Origin: an uncultured Chloracidobacterium sp.
GTDB lineage: Bacteria; Acidobacteriota; Blastocatellia; Pyrinomonadales; Pyrinomonadaceae
Reading direction: 5' to 3'
Length of the DNA: 64,000 nucleotides
NCBI GenBank assembly: GCA_936914845.1
Contig: CAKZGE010000005.1
Span: forward strand, 62,001 to 126,000
Shown here: piece after piece, positions 1 to 8,388 of the stretch
Position numbering within the stretch: the first letter of the stretch is position 1
How the letters are laid out: every line of letters begins with the position of its first letter
Translations under genes and position numbers: made by a program
The notes under the pieces: model-generated
Told to the model about the DNA's origin: nothing
The model's input: only the letters and a program-made list of their open reading frames with translations
Database searches by the model: none

Positions 1-93
1 GAAGGCCGCACGGTCAAGGCCATCCGCAGCCTTTTGTTTTTTGCCGGCCATAAACAGGGAAAGCGATTCCAGCTTGACCTAATGGAAGATTGA
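1..93 (+). CDS. khpA: KH-domain RNA-binding protein KhpA, 3' end only
   Basis: The window opens inside a reading frame whose last 30 residues (EGRTVKAIRSLL... ending QLDLMED) match the C-terminus of the small KH-domain protein KhpA (YlqC family): the G-R-T-x-K-A-I-R stretch belongs to the KH fold and the tail resembles the usual V-x-L-D-I-x-E ending. Family knowledge: KhpA is an 75-90 residue RNA chaperone, generally encoded between rpsP (S16) and rimM, which fits the rimM-trmD-rplS order that follows. The stop TGA sits at 91-93 and overlaps the possible TTG start of rimM as TTGA, suggesting translational coupling. The 5' part lies outside the window, so nothing can be said about start or length. 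Confidence 0.7.
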   Translation, partial: EGRTVKAIRSLLFFAGHKQGKRFQLDLMED

Positions 94-101
94 TCCGGAA
101 T

Positions 102-614
102 ATGGCGAGCGATCTGGTAGCCATCGCCAAGATCTCAAAGCCCCGCGGGTTAAAAGGCGAGGTAGTGGCGGATATTCTGACGGATCTTCCGGAGCGGTTT
201 GCGGATACGGATAGCATATTGCTCGTCCGCGATGGAAGCGAGCCGCAGCACGCCGCGATCGAACGCTACTTTTTTCAGAAGGGGCGGATCGTTTTGAAAT
301 TGGCGGGGATCGACACCATCGAAGCCGCAGAGGGATTGCGAGACGCCGAAATATGTGTCACCGAAGCGGAAACGGTACAGACGGGCGAAGACGAATTCTT
401 TGATTGGCAGCTCGAAGGATGTCAGGTGCAGCTGCCGGACGGTTCGAAGCTCGGCGAGGTCACAGCGGTGATGCGAACGGGCGGAACGGAATTGCTTGTC
501 GTTCGGGGCGAACGCGAATATTTGATACCATTTGCCCGAGCTATATGCCCGGTGGTCGATGTCGAAACTCGGGTAATAAAGATCGATCCGCCGGAAGGGC
601 TTTTGGACCTTTAG
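102..614 (+). CDS. rimM: Ribosome maturation factor RimM
   Basis: RimM binds ribosomal protein S19 in the 30S head and helps 16S rRNA processing. The protein starts with the family pattern L-V-A-I-A-K-I-x-K-P-R-G-L-K-G-E-V (residues 5-21, beta-barrel RimM N domain) and ends with a PRC-barrel-like C-terminal half containing L-L-V-V-R-G-E-x-E-Y-L-I-P-F and I-D-P-P-E-G-L-L-D-L, both typical. Length 170 aa is normal. I chose ATG at 102 because the family motif begins three residues later and a GGA lies a few bases upstream; an in-frame TTG at 90, overlapping the khpA stop, is the alternative. It sits between khpA and trmD, the common bacterial order. Confidence 0.95.
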   Translation: MASDLVAIAKISKPRGLKGEVVADILTDLPERFADTDSILLVRDGSEPQHAAIERYFFQKGRIVLKLAGIDTIEAAEGLRDAEICVTEAETVQTGEDEFFDWQLEGCQVQLPDGSKLGEVTAVMRTGGTELLVVRGEREYLIPFARAICPVVDVETRVIKIDPPEGLLDL

Positions 615-644
615 GGTGCTCGAGGCGTTTTTGACGGCTTTGAC

Positions 645-1367
645 ATGCGAATCGATGTTCTGACAATTTTCCCCGAATTTTTCGGGCAGGTCTTTGATTT
701 TGGAATAATCCGGCGGGCGAAGAAATTCGGCATTGTCGAGGTGAATGTTCACGACATCCGCGAATTTGCAACGGACAAGCATCGGATGACCGACGACCGT
801 CCTTTTGGCGGCGGCGACGGCATGGTGATGAAGCCGGAACCGATATTTGCCGCGATCGAAGCGATGATCGGCACAACGGCCCGGGATGAATACCCGAGCG
901 GTACGCGCGTCGTTCTCCTTTCGCCGCAGGGAAAACAGTTGAAACAGGCGCGTGTCCGCGAATTGGCCGACCAAGCTCAGCACATTGTAATGATCTGCGG
1001 GCGATACGAGGGAGTGGACGAACGTGTCAACGAAGCCTTGGTGACGGATGAGATATCGATCGGCGATTATGTGTTGTCGGGCGGAGAGCCGGCGGCGATA
1101 GTGTTGGCGGATGCCGTGATAAGACTGTTGCCGGACGCTTTGGGAAGCAGTACCTCGGCGAAAAATGATTCTTTCTCGGCCGGATTGCTGGATTGCCCTC
1201 ATTATACGCGGCCAGCCGAATTTAACGGTATGAAGGTGCCGGAGGTGCTTTTGAGCGGTGACCACGCCGAGATCGAAAAATGGCGGTTTGAAAAGGCGCT
1301 GGAAAAGACAAAGATCTTTAGGAAAGACATTTTAGAATTAAAAGGAGAAAATGGTGAATGTGAGTAA
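645..1367 (+). CDS. trmD: tRNA (guanine-N1-)-methyltransferase TrmD
   Basis: TrmD makes m1G37 next to the anticodon of tRNAs reading CNN-type codons and so prevents +1 frameshifting. Seen: N-terminal [13 protein letters not shown]; the SAM-binding trefoil-knot segments [13 protein letters not shown] (about residues 52-64), Y-E-G-V-D-E-R-V (about 119-126) and [11 protein letters not shown] (about 136-146); and the substrate region H-Y-T-R-P. The 240 aa length is usual. It follows rimM after 30 bases and precedes rplS, so it is very likely part of the same operon. Confidence 0.97.
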   Translation: MRIDVLTIFPEFFGQVFDFGIIRRAKKFGIVEVNVHDIREFATDKHRMTDDRPFGGGDGMVMKPEPIFAAIEAMIGTTARDEYPSGTRVVLLSPQGKQLKQARVRELADQAQHIVMICGRYEGVDERVNEALVTDEISIGDYVLSGGEPAAIVLADAVIRLLPDALGSSTSAKNDSFSAGLLDCPHYTRPAEFNGMKVPEVLLSGDHAEIEKWRFEKALEKTKIFRKDILELKGENGECE

Positions 1368-1401
1368 GGCAAAAGCTTGCTGACCTCTGGCCGACAAAAC
1401 A

Positions 1402-1770
1402 ATGAATCGTTTAGATAGTATTGAAACAGCTCAATTGCGGGACAATATCCCGTCGTTCCAAGCCGGCGACAGCGTAAAAGTGCACGTCCGCATCAAAGAA
1501 GGAAATAAAGAGCGTATTCAGGTGTTCGAAGGCGTGGTGATAGCCCGCAAACATGGCGGCATTCGCGAAACGGTCACGGTTCGCAAGATCAGCTTCGGCA
1601 TCGGCGTCGAGCGTATCTTTCCGCTGCACGCGACGGTCATCGACCATATCGACGTAGTTCGCCGCGGTAAGGTCCGCCGTGCAAAGCTTTATTATTTGCG
1701 TGATCTACGCGGTAAAGCGGCCCGCATCAAAGAACGCGATACACGCAGCAAGACCAAGGGTGCCAAATAG
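1402..1770 (+). CDS. rplS: 50S ribosomal protein L19
   Basis: L19 sits at the 30S-50S interface. The translation shows the conserved core: [26 protein letters not shown], and [13 protein letters not shown], with the basic C-terminus [23 protein letters not shown]. The 122 aa length is standard. The start ATG at 1402 lies 34 bases after trmD and lacks a strong Shine-Dalgarno sequence; an AAGGAG at 1341-1346 lies inside trmD near its 3' end and is too far away to serve this start. Confidence 0.97.
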   Translation: MNRLDSIETAQLRDNIPSFQAGDSVKVHVRIKEGNKERIQVFEGVVIARKHGGIRETVTVRKISFGIGVERIFPLHATVIDHIDVVRRGKVRRAKLYYLRDLRGKAARIKERDTRSKTKGAK

Positions 1771-1791
1771 CATCCGGGAGAGTTTCTGGAA

Positions 1792-2514
1792 ATGAAGAAA
1801 GCGGTTGAGCACGATCTGCCTAAAAAGGAAAGATCGGCCGGCCGCATTTCTTTGTTTGGCGATATGGCGATAACCGAATGCGGCATTGTTTTTGAAGAGC
1901 AGTGTCGAAGCGAAGGTTTTAGATATATCGCCGGTATCGACGAGGTCGGCCGCGGATGCCTCGCCGGCCCGGTCGTCGCCGCTGCCTGCATACTTGACCC
2001 GGCAAAACCGCTGCCGAAAGGGCTTAACGATTCGAAAAAGGTAGCGGCACAACGCCGTGCCGAGATCGCTGCGGAATTGAAAATGTCCGCTTCGGCATTT
2101 GCCGTCGGTATCGTCGATGCCGGCGAAATAGACCGCATCAATATTCTGGAGGCGACCAAGTCGGCGATGTTGGCAGCGATAGCCGGTTTGCAGCCGGCGG
2201 CAGACTATCTGCTTATTGACGCTCTGCAGCTAAAGGCTTCACCGCTTCCGCAAAAGGCGATCATTAAAGGCGATTCGATCTCGGCTTCGATCGCCGCAGC
2301 TTCGATCATCGCCAAAACCTTTCGAGATGAAATGATGCGGGAACTTGCCGAAACCTTTCCCGAATATGGGTTTGCCGAAAATGCCGGTTACGGAACTGCC
2401 GCCCATTTGCGTGCTCTTCGCGAACATGGCCCCTGCCGTCTGCACCGCATGACCTTTCGCGGCGTACTGCCGGCGGACGGCGAAATTCCTGCCCGTGATA
2501 AGATGTTCGAGTGA
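1792..2514 (+). CDS. rnhB: Ribonuclease HII
   Basis: RNase HII cuts the RNA strand of RNA-DNA hybrids and removes single ribonucleotides from DNA. Seen: Y-I-A-G-I-D50-E51-V-G-R-G-C-L-A-G-P-V-V, the signature D-E pair that binds metal; L-N-D-S-K-K; D-Y-L-L-I-D-A-L with the third catalytic Asp; and I-K-G-D-S-I-S-A-S-I-A-A-A-S-I-I-A-K. At 240 aa it is slightly longer than the roughly 200 aa core because of a charged N-terminal extension of about 40 residues ahead of the catalytic domain; a shorter start could be at Met25 (1864). It overlaps the next gene by 4 bases (GTGA). Confidence 0.95.
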   Translation: MKKAVEHDLPKKERSAGRISLFGDMAITECGIVFEEQCRSEGFRYIAGIDEVGRGCLAGPVVAAACILDPAKPLPKGLNDSKKVAAQRRAEIAAELKMSASAFAVGIVDAGEIDRINILEATKSAMLAAIAGLQPAADYLLIDALQLKASPLPQKAIIKGDSISASIAAASIIAKTFRDEMMRELAETFPEYGFAENAGYGTAAHLRALREHGPCRLHRMTFRGVLPADGEIPARDKMFE

Positions 2515-3182
2515 TAGCCGAACTTAAATTTATCGCGACACCCGAAAAAGGCGAAGTTTCCGCCATCTTCGAACGTCCGGACAATGCCACACACCTGCTG
2601 ATGCTCGGCCACGGGGCGAGTTCTAATATGCGCTCGCCGCTGCTCTCCAATATATCCGCGGCCCTTTCGGCGAATGGAATTGCCGTGTTTCGCTACAATT
2701 TTCCTTATTCAGAGAATGGCCGCGGCCGCGATGGTCAAGCTGTATGTTTGGAAACTATCAGGTCAGCGGCAAAAGCAGCCGGCGAAGCAGCGGGCGATCT
2801 GCCGTTATTTGCCGGCGGCCATTCGTTTAGCGGGCGAATGACGTCAACTGCGGCGACAGCAACCCCGATCGCAAATGTGCACGGGCTGATATTTTTTGCA
2901 TTTCCGCTTCACCCGGCGGGCGAACCGGCAATTGCGCGCGCCGAACATCTGAAGGACGTTTCGGTGCCGATGCTGTTCCTTTCCGGTGAACGCGATGCTT
3001 TGGCAGAACCGGAACTGCTGACAGGCGTCATAAAAGAATTTGGGGACCGTGCGACGCTACATTGGGTAGAGACCGCCGATCACAGTTTCAAAGTGCTAAA
3101 ACGACAAAGGTCGAGCAAAGAAGGGGTATTTGAAGAACTTGGACGCACAGCGGCGGAATGGCTAAGGGCTTTTCCCTATTAG
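2511..3182 (+). CDS. Alpha/beta hydrolase, KANL3/Tex30-like
   Basis: A small soluble alpha/beta hydrolase. Seen: early H-G-A-S-S-N-M oxyanion-region motif (residues 34-40), R-Y-N-F-P-Y, the nucleophile elbow G-G-H-S105-F-S-G-R, the loop G-E-R-D-A carrying a candidate acid, and a C-terminal A-D-H-S-F-K with the candidate catalytic His. This pattern is that of the dienelactone-hydrolase-like KANL3/Tex30 group. The substrate cannot be read from sequence. The GTG start at 2511 overlaps the rnhB stop as GTGA, indicating translational coupling with the translation cluster, but no functional link is obvious. Confidence 0.8.
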   Translation: MIAELKFIATPEKGEVSAIFERPDNATHLLMLGHGASSNMRSPLLSNISAALSANGIAVFRYNFPYSENGRGRDGQAVCLETIRSAAKAAGEAAGDLPLFAGGHSFSGRMTSTAATATPIANVHGLIFFAFPLHPAGEPAIARAEHLKDVSVPMLFLSGERDALAEPELLTGVIKEFGDRATLHWVETADHSFKVLKRQRSSKEGVFEELGRTAAEWLRAFPY

Positions 3183-3214
3183 GAGCCGCTTTGGCTTCTG
3201 ATAAAATATTGGAC

Positions 3215-3493
3215 ATGTGCCGAAATATAAAAACACTTTTCAATTTTGCTCCGCCGGCGACCGAAGAAGAGATCAAGGCATCGGCACTGCAATTTGTCCG
3301 CAAACTTTCGGGTTTCAATAAGCCTTCGAAAGCAAATGAAGCTGCTTTTGACCTAGCGGTCGAACAGATAACCGACACAGCCCGACAAATGCTGGGGGCG
3401 ATGCAGACGACGGCCCCGCCGCGCGACCGCGAGGAAGAAGCGGCGAAGGCGAAGGAACGTTCCGCTTTGCGTTTTGGCCGGGCAGAAATGTAA
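3215..3493 (+). CDS. DUF2277 family protein
   Basis: A 92 aa protein beginning M-C-R-N-I-K-T-L-F-N-F-x-P-P-A-T-E-E-E, the hallmark of the DUF2277 family: small, widespread bacterial proteins of unknown function. The rest is helical, with V-R-K-L-S-G-F-N-K-P-S-K-A-N-E-A-A-F and a charged C-terminus rich in E, A and R. An in-frame upstream ATG at 3158 would add 19 residues and run into the preceding gene; the family N-terminus supports ATG at 3215. No function is assigned. Confidence 0.85.
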   Translation: MCRNIKTLFNFAPPATEEEIKASALQFVRKLSGFNKPSKANEAAFDLAVEQITDTARQMLGAMQTTAPPRDREEEAAKAKERSALRFGRAEM

Positions 3494-3624
3494 GAACCAA
3501 TACAATAGGCCGGAAGATGAAGGGCAGTGGCGAAGGTTTTTGTTGCGGAGAAAGCTGATGCAAAGTATCATTTCTTAGATACTGATCTGAACAGGTTCCG
3601 GCGGCCGTTTCGACGAAACATCCT
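3494..3624 (+). promoter_or_regulatory. Gap with a possible promoter for the signalling genes
   Basis: Within the gap, TTGCGG (3543-3548) and TATCAT (3566-3571) are separated by 17 bases, a fair sigma-70 -10 and a weak -35. The position, about 55 bases before the histidine kinase start, is sensible. Nothing else is recognised here. Confidence 0.3.
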
Positions 3625-5145
3625 TTGAAAACAGACAAACCACTAAATTTTACGAATACAAAACTCAGTTTGGTATTCGGCCTGGTCACCATTCTTTTGG
3701 TGGTCAATGGGGCTATTTCGTTTCAAGCGATCCGCTCTTTGATCGCTTCGAATGCCCAGGTGGTGCGGTCTCAGGAAAAGATCGAATCGATCGAAAGGAT
3801 CGGATCGACCATAGTTGATGCCGAGACCGGACAGCGCGGGTATTTGATAAAAATGCAGCCGCATTTTTTGGAACCTTACCAAAACGCGATGCAGAATCTT
3901 AGCAGCAACATCGCCCGCATGCGCGAATTGCTGGCGGATGATCCGGAAATGCTGGTAAAGGTGGAAGAATTTCAAAGGGTTGTGGACCGCCGTCTGCAGA
4001 CATTGGTCGAAAATCAGAAATTGGTTGAGAGACACGGATTGACACCGCTGATCAGCGGCGACGGAATGGAAAAGGGCAAAGAGCAGATGGACGAGGCCCG
4101 CCGAATTCTAATGCAGCTCGAAGAACACGAAAAGGGCGTTTTGGCGGAAAATGCGGCTGCTTCGGCAAGGGAAGGGCGAAATGCTGTGGTCACCGTGGTG
4201 CTGGCTTTTCTGTTCGCACTGGCATTGGCGGCCGTCAGCTATTATTTCGTCTATCGCGATCTTCGCCACCGGCACGAACAGGCCGCCCGGCTGTTGCAGG
4301 CAAAAAACGATCTTGAAGACCGTGTACGCGAACGCACGACCGAACTCAACAGCATGAATGCGGAGTTGGAACGCAGCAACCGTGAATTGCAGGATTTTGC
4401 CTTTGTGGCCTCGCACGACCTGCAGGAACCTCTGCGAAAGATACAGGCTTTCGGCGACCGGCTGCGGACGGTCCAGGGCGAGAAATTTGACGAACGCGGC
4501 CGCGATTATCTTGAGCGAATGCAGAACGCTGCGAACCGCATGCACACGCTTATCAACGATCTGTTGACATTTTCGCGGGTGACGACCAAGGCCCAGCCTT
4601 TTTCGAAAACTGACCTGAATACGATAGTTCGCGATGTGATGCTGGACCTTGAGGTGGCCGTGCAAAATGCTGGTGCTAAGGTGGCCGTCGGAAAACTGCC
4701 GGTGATCGAAGCAGACCCGGTGCAGATGAGGCAGCTTTTTCAAAATTTAGTGTCAAATTCGCTTAAGTTTCGCAAAGAAGACCTATCGCCCGACATCAGC
4801 ATAGCGGCCGAACCGGCAACGGATGTCCACATAACACCGGCGCCGGCCGAGCCCACAGACTATTGGAAGATCAGCGTAAAAGACAACGGCATCGGATTTG
4901 ACGAAAAATACCTTGACCGGATATTCACGCCGTTTCAGCGGCTGCACGGTCGCAATGAATACGAAGGGACCGGGATCGGTTTAGCAGTATGCCGAAAAAT
5001 TGTTGAACGGCATGGCGGCATTTTGACGGCAGAGAGCGCTCCGGACATGGGTTCGACGTTCTTTATATTTCTGCCGGCGGAACAACATAGGGAGAAAAGA
5101 GATGACGACCAATCCAAGACGAATTACGATATTGATGGCCGATGA
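3625..5145 (+). CDS. CHASE3-domain sensor histidine kinase
   Basis: Membrane sensor kinase of 506 aa. Layout: a first membrane segment at about residues 14-34; an extracytoplasmic CHASE3 sensor at about 40-185, recognisable by I-V-D-A-E-T-G-Q-R-G-Y-L; a second membrane segment at about 188-210; a coiled linker; a HisKA domain with phospho-acceptor H264 in F-V-A-S-H-D-L-Q-E-P-L; and a HATPase domain with N-L-V-S-N-S-L-K-F, D-N-G-I-G-F and G-T-G-I-G-L-A. The D-L-Q-E-P-L variant is typical of kinases related to phytochrome-type and Bacteroidetes/acidobacterial sensors. The start is TTG without a clear Shine-Dalgarno sequence. Its last 44 bases overlap the next gene, the response regulator, which is its likely partner. 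The ligand is unknown. Confidence 0.9.
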   Translation: MKTDKPLNFTNTKLSLVFGLVTILLVVNGAISFQAIRSLIASNAQVVRSQEKIESIERIGSTIVDAETGQRGYLIKMQPHFLEPYQNAMQNLSSNIARMRELLADDPEMLVKVEEFQRVVDRRLQTLVENQKLVERHGLTPLISGDGMEKGKEQMDEARRILMQLEEHEKGVLAENAAASAREGRNAVVTVVLAFLFALALAAVSYYFVYRDLRHRHEQAARLLQAKNDLEDRVRERTTELNSMNAELERSNRELQDFAFVASHDLQEPLRKIQAFGDRLRTVQGEKFDERGRDYLERMQNAANRMHTLINDLLTFSRVTTKAQPFSKTDLNTIVRDVMLDLEVAVQNAGAKVAVGKLPVIEADPVQMRQLFQNLVSNSLKFRKEDLSPDISIAAEPATDVHITPAPAEPTDYWKISVKDNGIGFDEKYLDRIFTPFQRLHGRNEYEGTGIGLAVCRKIVERHGGILTAESAPDMGSTFFIFLPAEQHREKRDDDQSKTNYDIDGR

Positions 5146-5548
5146 CGATGCGGACGACCGCATGTTTACAAAAGAGGCACTGGAAGAAAGCCGTGTGCTG
5201 AACGACCTGAAATTTGTCGAAGACGGCGAAGAATTGATGGATTACCTGAACCGCCGCGGCAAATTTACCGACCCGGAAACAGCTCCGCGGCCCGGTCTGA
5301 TACTTTTGGACCTGAATATGCCGCGAAAGGATGGCCGCGAAGCTTTGAAAGAGATAAAAGAAAGTCCGGAACTGCGGCGGATTCCGGTGGTCGTGATGAC
5401 GACCTCAAAAGCCGAAGAGGACATTTTTCGCAGTTATGATAGCGGGGCGAGTTCGTTCATTACAAAGCCGGTAACATTTGACCGATTGGTCGATCTGATG
5501 CGGGCACTAGGTGATTACTGGGTCGAATTCGTCGAATTGCCTGATTAG
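5102..5548 (+). CDS. Single-domain response regulator, Rcp1-like
   Basis: A 148 aa stand-alone receiver domain with no output domain. Seen: acidic cluster A-D-D-D-A-D-D (residues 13-19), phospho-acceptor D70 in L-I-L-L-D-L-N-M-P, V-V-V-M-T-T-S (T100/T101), and the conserved K122 in F-I-T-K-P-V. The D-L-N-M-P-R-K-D-G-R signature and length are those of the Rcp1-type regulators that pair with bacteriophytochrome-like kinases and relay phosphate. ATG at 5102 has GGAGAAAAGAG just upstream and lies inside the 3' end of the kinase gene. Its output must be by protein contact or phosphorelay, possibly to the REC-kinase encoded five bases downstream (inference). Confidence 0.92.
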   Translation: MTTNPRRITILMADDDADDRMFTKEALEESRVLNDLKFVEDGEELMDYLNRRGKFTDPETAPRPGLILLDLNMPRKDGREALKEIKESPELRRIPVVVMTTSKAEEDIFRSYDSGASSFITKPVTFDRLVDLMRALGDYWVEFVELPD

Positions 5549-5553
5549 TTTCT

Positions 5554-6708
5554 ATGCCGAATACGCCTCCATTTTCGCGGCCGCTTCGCGTTCTGCTGGT
5601 CGAGGACGACGAAGACGACTATATATTGACGAAAGGACTTTTCGCCGATATCGACCCCGATCTTTACCAGATCGAATGGATCCCGTCGTTTGAAAAGGCT
5701 CTCGAGCTGGAAAGTTCGGATTGTTACGATCTGTGTCTGCTCGATTATCGCTTGGGCAGCCATGACGGCATCGAATTGATGTCGGAACTTCGCCGCCGCG
5801 GCTTTCAGTGCCCGATGATATTGCTAACCGGCCAGGGCGACAGGACCATTGATAATCTGGCGATGAAAAGCGGAGCGGCGGATTATCTGATAAAGGGTTC
5901 GATAAATTCCGTAGATCTGGAACGCGCCGTACGCTATTCGGTCAAACAAAAGGAATTTGAGGACGAAAAGATCAGTTTGGTCCGCGAACAGGAACGCCGT
6001 CGTGTCGCCGAGGCCGCGAATACGGCAAAGGACGATTTTCTGGGCCTTGTTTCTCACGAACTTCGCACACCGCTCAATGCAATGCTGGGGTGGGTTCGAC
6101 TTTTGAAAAAAAGTCCGGACGATGACGAGATATTTGAAAAGGCGGTCGATGCGATCGAACGAAGCGCTCAGGTGCAGACCAAATTCGTTGAAGATCTGTT
6201 AGACGTCACACGAATTGTTTCGGGAACGCTGAAGCTCGAGAAACGGAAATTTCCACTTGCTTTAATAGTGGAATCGGCTGTGAATGGAATGCGTCCGGTG
6301 GCGGACAGCAAGCCCGTAGAGCTTGTCGTTAACATCGATAAGGCGACGGGCATTGCCAATGCCGACCAGGAACGGATCGTGCAGATAGTGAATAATCTGG
6401 TTTCGAATGCGATAAAATTTACACCGGAAGGCGGCCGTGTGACATTGAGCCTGTGCCGCAACGGCGACAATGCGGAATTGACCATTGAAGATACCGGACA
6501 GGGTATTTCGGCAGATTTTTTGCCGCACGTATTTGAGCGATATCGGCAGGCGGAAAACGCTGTTACAACTCGAAAAGGCGGCTTGGGACTGGGGCTCGCC
6601 ATCGTTCGGAGCATTGTTGAAATGCACGGAGGCAGCGTTTCGGCCGAAAGCGAAGGCGAGGGCACGGGGGCGAAATTTACCGTGCTGCTGCCGCTGACGG
6701 AAGAATAG
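5554..6708 (+). CDS. Receiver-histidine kinase hybrid
   Basis: A cytoplasmic protein of 384 aa with an N-terminal receiver domain (about residues 10-128; acidic E17-D-D-E-D-D, phospho-acceptor D64 in C-L-L-D-Y-R, K114 in Y-L-I-K-G), a coiled linker (about 132-160), HisKA with H168 in L-V-S-H-E-L-R-T-P-L, and HATPase (N-N-L-V-S-N-A-I-K-F; D-T-G-Q-G-I; G-G-L-G-L-G-L-A). No membrane segments. The domain order REC-HisKA-HATPase means it can be a downstream member of a phosphorelay whose receiver controls its own kinase. The gap of five bases after the response regulator gene supports one transcript for all three signalling genes. No DNA-binding output protein is present in the window. Confidence 0.92.
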   Translation: MPNTPPFSRPLRVLLVEDDEDDYILTKGLFADIDPDLYQIEWIPSFEKALELESSDCYDLCLLDYRLGSHDGIELMSELRRRGFQCPMILLTGQGDRTIDNLAMKSGAADYLIKGSINSVDLERAVRYSVKQKEFEDEKISLVREQERRRVAEAANTAKDDFLGLVSHELRTPLNAMLGWVRLLKKSPDDDEIFEKAVDAIERSAQVQTKFVEDLLDVTRIVSGTLKLEKRKFPLALIVESAVNGMRPVADSKPVELVVNIDKATGIANADQERIVQIVNNLVSNAIKFTPEGGRVTLSLCRNGDNAELTIEDTGQGISADFLPHVFERYRQAENAVTTRKGGLGLGLAIVRSIVEMHGGSVSAESEGEGTGAKFTVLLPLTEE

Positions 6709-6760
6709 GCCCGCAGCGTCTCATATTTAAGACAATACCTAACTTATCGTTTTTTCGGCC

Positions 6761-7597
6761 TCAAAAGGTTATCCAATCCGTCGGGTCTTTTGGATAAGAG
6801 AGTGTGATCCGTGTTTCCGCACGAAACAGCGGCGGCCGCATTTGCAAAGCCATTTCGGCGGTGATGCGTGCGAGGTTCGGTTCATTGGCGCGTTGTGAAA
6901 GATGCGTCAGAACGATGTGGCGGGCGGAGCCATCAAAACCGTCGGTCAGCCAATCTGCCAGATCTTCATTTGAAAGGTGGCCGTTTCGCGAGGCGATCCG
7001 CTGTTTCAGATCCCACGAATAAACAGAACATGCCCGCAGCATATCTCGGCTGTGATTCGATTCAATGACGATCGCTTCACATCCGGCCAAGCTTTCGCGG
7101 ATAAGGTCCGTAAAACATCCAAAATCCATTAAGGTGGCGATCTTTATGCCATCTTTTTTTGCTGCAAATCCGAAATTGTCGGCAGCGTCATGTGGAACGC
7201 AAAAGGGCGAGAAATCGATGTCTCCGATGCGGAATTCGCTGTTCGAAACGATCTCGACCGTTCGGCCGGCGAGAGCGTCGCGGCGGCGGACGGCCTCGCT
7301 TGTACCATCAAGCTTGATCGCCTTGCGGGTGTTCAGATAGGCATCAGCAGTAGCGGCTGAAATGAATACCGGGCATTTGATATGCGATAGGAGAACACGC
7401 AAGCCGCCGGCGTGGTCGCTGTGTTCGTGGGTGATCAAGACCGCGTCGAGTCGGTCGGGATCAACGCCGACCGCCGCCAAACGCCGCAAGATCTCGCGTG
7501 CGCTAAGGCCCGCATCGACCAACACCCGTGTCGTTTCACTGGTGATAAGTACCGCATTGCCGGTCGAACCGCTGCCTAAAACCGTAAATCTGATCAT
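6761..7597 (-). CDS. MBL-fold metallo-hydrolase, YycJ/WalJ type
   Basis: Metallo-beta-lactamase-fold hydrolase of 278 aa. Seen: N-terminal V-L-G-S-G-S-T-G-N (typical of the YycJ group), the metal motif T-H57-E-H59-S-D61-H62 and downstream C-V-P-H-D-A, D-F-G-C-F-T and S-N-H-S-R-D. Members of this family are predicted nucleases/phosphodiesterases; in Firmicutes WalJ is linked to DNA repair and cell-wall signalling, which should not be transferred here without evidence. ATG at 7597 overlaps the SDR gene stop by 4 bases (ATGA); a longer in-frame start at 7708 would lie deep in the SDR gene and lacks family similarity. Confidence 0.88.
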   Translation of the reverse strand: MIRFTVLGSGSTGNAVLITSETTRVLVDAGLSAREILRRLAAVGVDPDRLDAVLITHEHSDHAGGLRVLLSHIKCPVFISAATADAYLNTRKAIKLDGTSEAVRRRDALAGRTVEIVSNSEFRIGDIDFSPFCVPHDAADNFGFAAKKDGIKIATLMDFGCFTDLIRESLAGCEAIVIESNHSRDMLRACSVYSWDLKQRIASRNGHLSNEDLADWLTDGFDGSARHIVLTHLSQRANEPNLARITAEMALQMRPPLFRAETRITLSYPKDPTDWITF

Positions 7598-8388
7598 TTT
7601 GATGCGATGTCTTTCTGATATTTTGAACGCAGTGTGCGGCCGATCATGCGGGTGGTCAACGCATTCGGCGCATACGTTGCGAGAAGTGCTCCGATATAGT
7701 TCGTCCACCCGGAAACGATCTTTGTGCGGTGATGTTCAAGACCTCGCAGAGCAGTTTCGACCACTTCTTCGGCGGTTTGCTGCCCTTTAATGTGGCGGTC
7801 GCGATCGATATTCGAAGCATTGAAAAAATTGGTTTTGGTCGAACCCGGACAAAGCGCCATGACATGTATGCCATAGGGACGATTCTCTTCGGCAATAGCT
7901 TCGCTGAAAGAGGTGACGAACGCTTTGGAAGCTGCGTAAGTTGCCATAAAAGGGATCGGCTGAAATCCGGCGGCAGAGGACAAGTTGATAACGGCACCTT
8001 CGCCGCGCTGCCGCATCGGCTGCAGATAGCGGTGTGTCAAAGCAACAAGGGCACAGATATTGAGATTGACCATCTCCAATTCCTTTTCAAGATCGAGCCT
8101 GGCAAAATCGCCCATCGAGCCGAAACCGGCATTGTTGATCAGCAGATCGATCTCCATTCCGTGCTTCTGTGTCTCGTTGAAAAGTCGTTCGTCCGCCTGA
8201 TAATCGATCAGGTCAATGCCGATGAAATGGGCGGTAATGCCGAAATCCGCCATCAGCTCATCGCACAATGCATGCAATTTATCGGCTGAACGAGCGACCA
8301 ACACGAGGTCGCGGCCATCTTCGGCCAGCCGGCGGGCAAATGCTTCGCCGATCCCGCTGCTGGCTCCGGTGATAAGTGCTGCTTTCAT
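7594..8388 (-). CDS. Short-chain dehydrogenase/reductase
   Basis: Classical SDR of 264 aa. Seen: cofactor motif T7-G-A-S-S-G-I-G14, N85-N-A-G, catalytic Ser around 137-138 in I-N-L-S-S-A-A-G, and Y151-A-A-S-K155. R33/S34 after strand 2 (V-A-R-S) suggest NADP(H) preference (inference from the usual rule). The C-terminal part resembles the DltE/YqjQ-like SDRs, including a late segment G-W-T-N-Y. Substrate unknown. It overlaps the gene on each side by 4 bases and is the third gene of the minus-strand operon 9430-6761. Confidence 0.88.
   Translation of the reverse strand: MKAALITGASSGIGEAFARRLAEDGRDLVLVARSADKLHALCDELMADFGITAHFIGIDLIDYQADERLFNETQKHGMEIDLLINNAGFGSMGDFARLDLEKELEMVNLNICALVALTHRYLQPMRQRGEGAVINLSSAAGFQPIPFMATYAASKAFVTSFSEAIAEENRPYGIHVMALCPGSTKTNFFNASNIDRDRHIKGQQTAEEVVETALRGLEHHRTKIVSGWTNYIGALLATYAPNALTTRMIGRTLRSKYQKDIASK

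Noticed and set aside
150..1265. 371 aa minus-strand open frame across rimM and trmD
   Set aside because: Both plus-strand genes are firmly identified; the antisense translation has no domain character.
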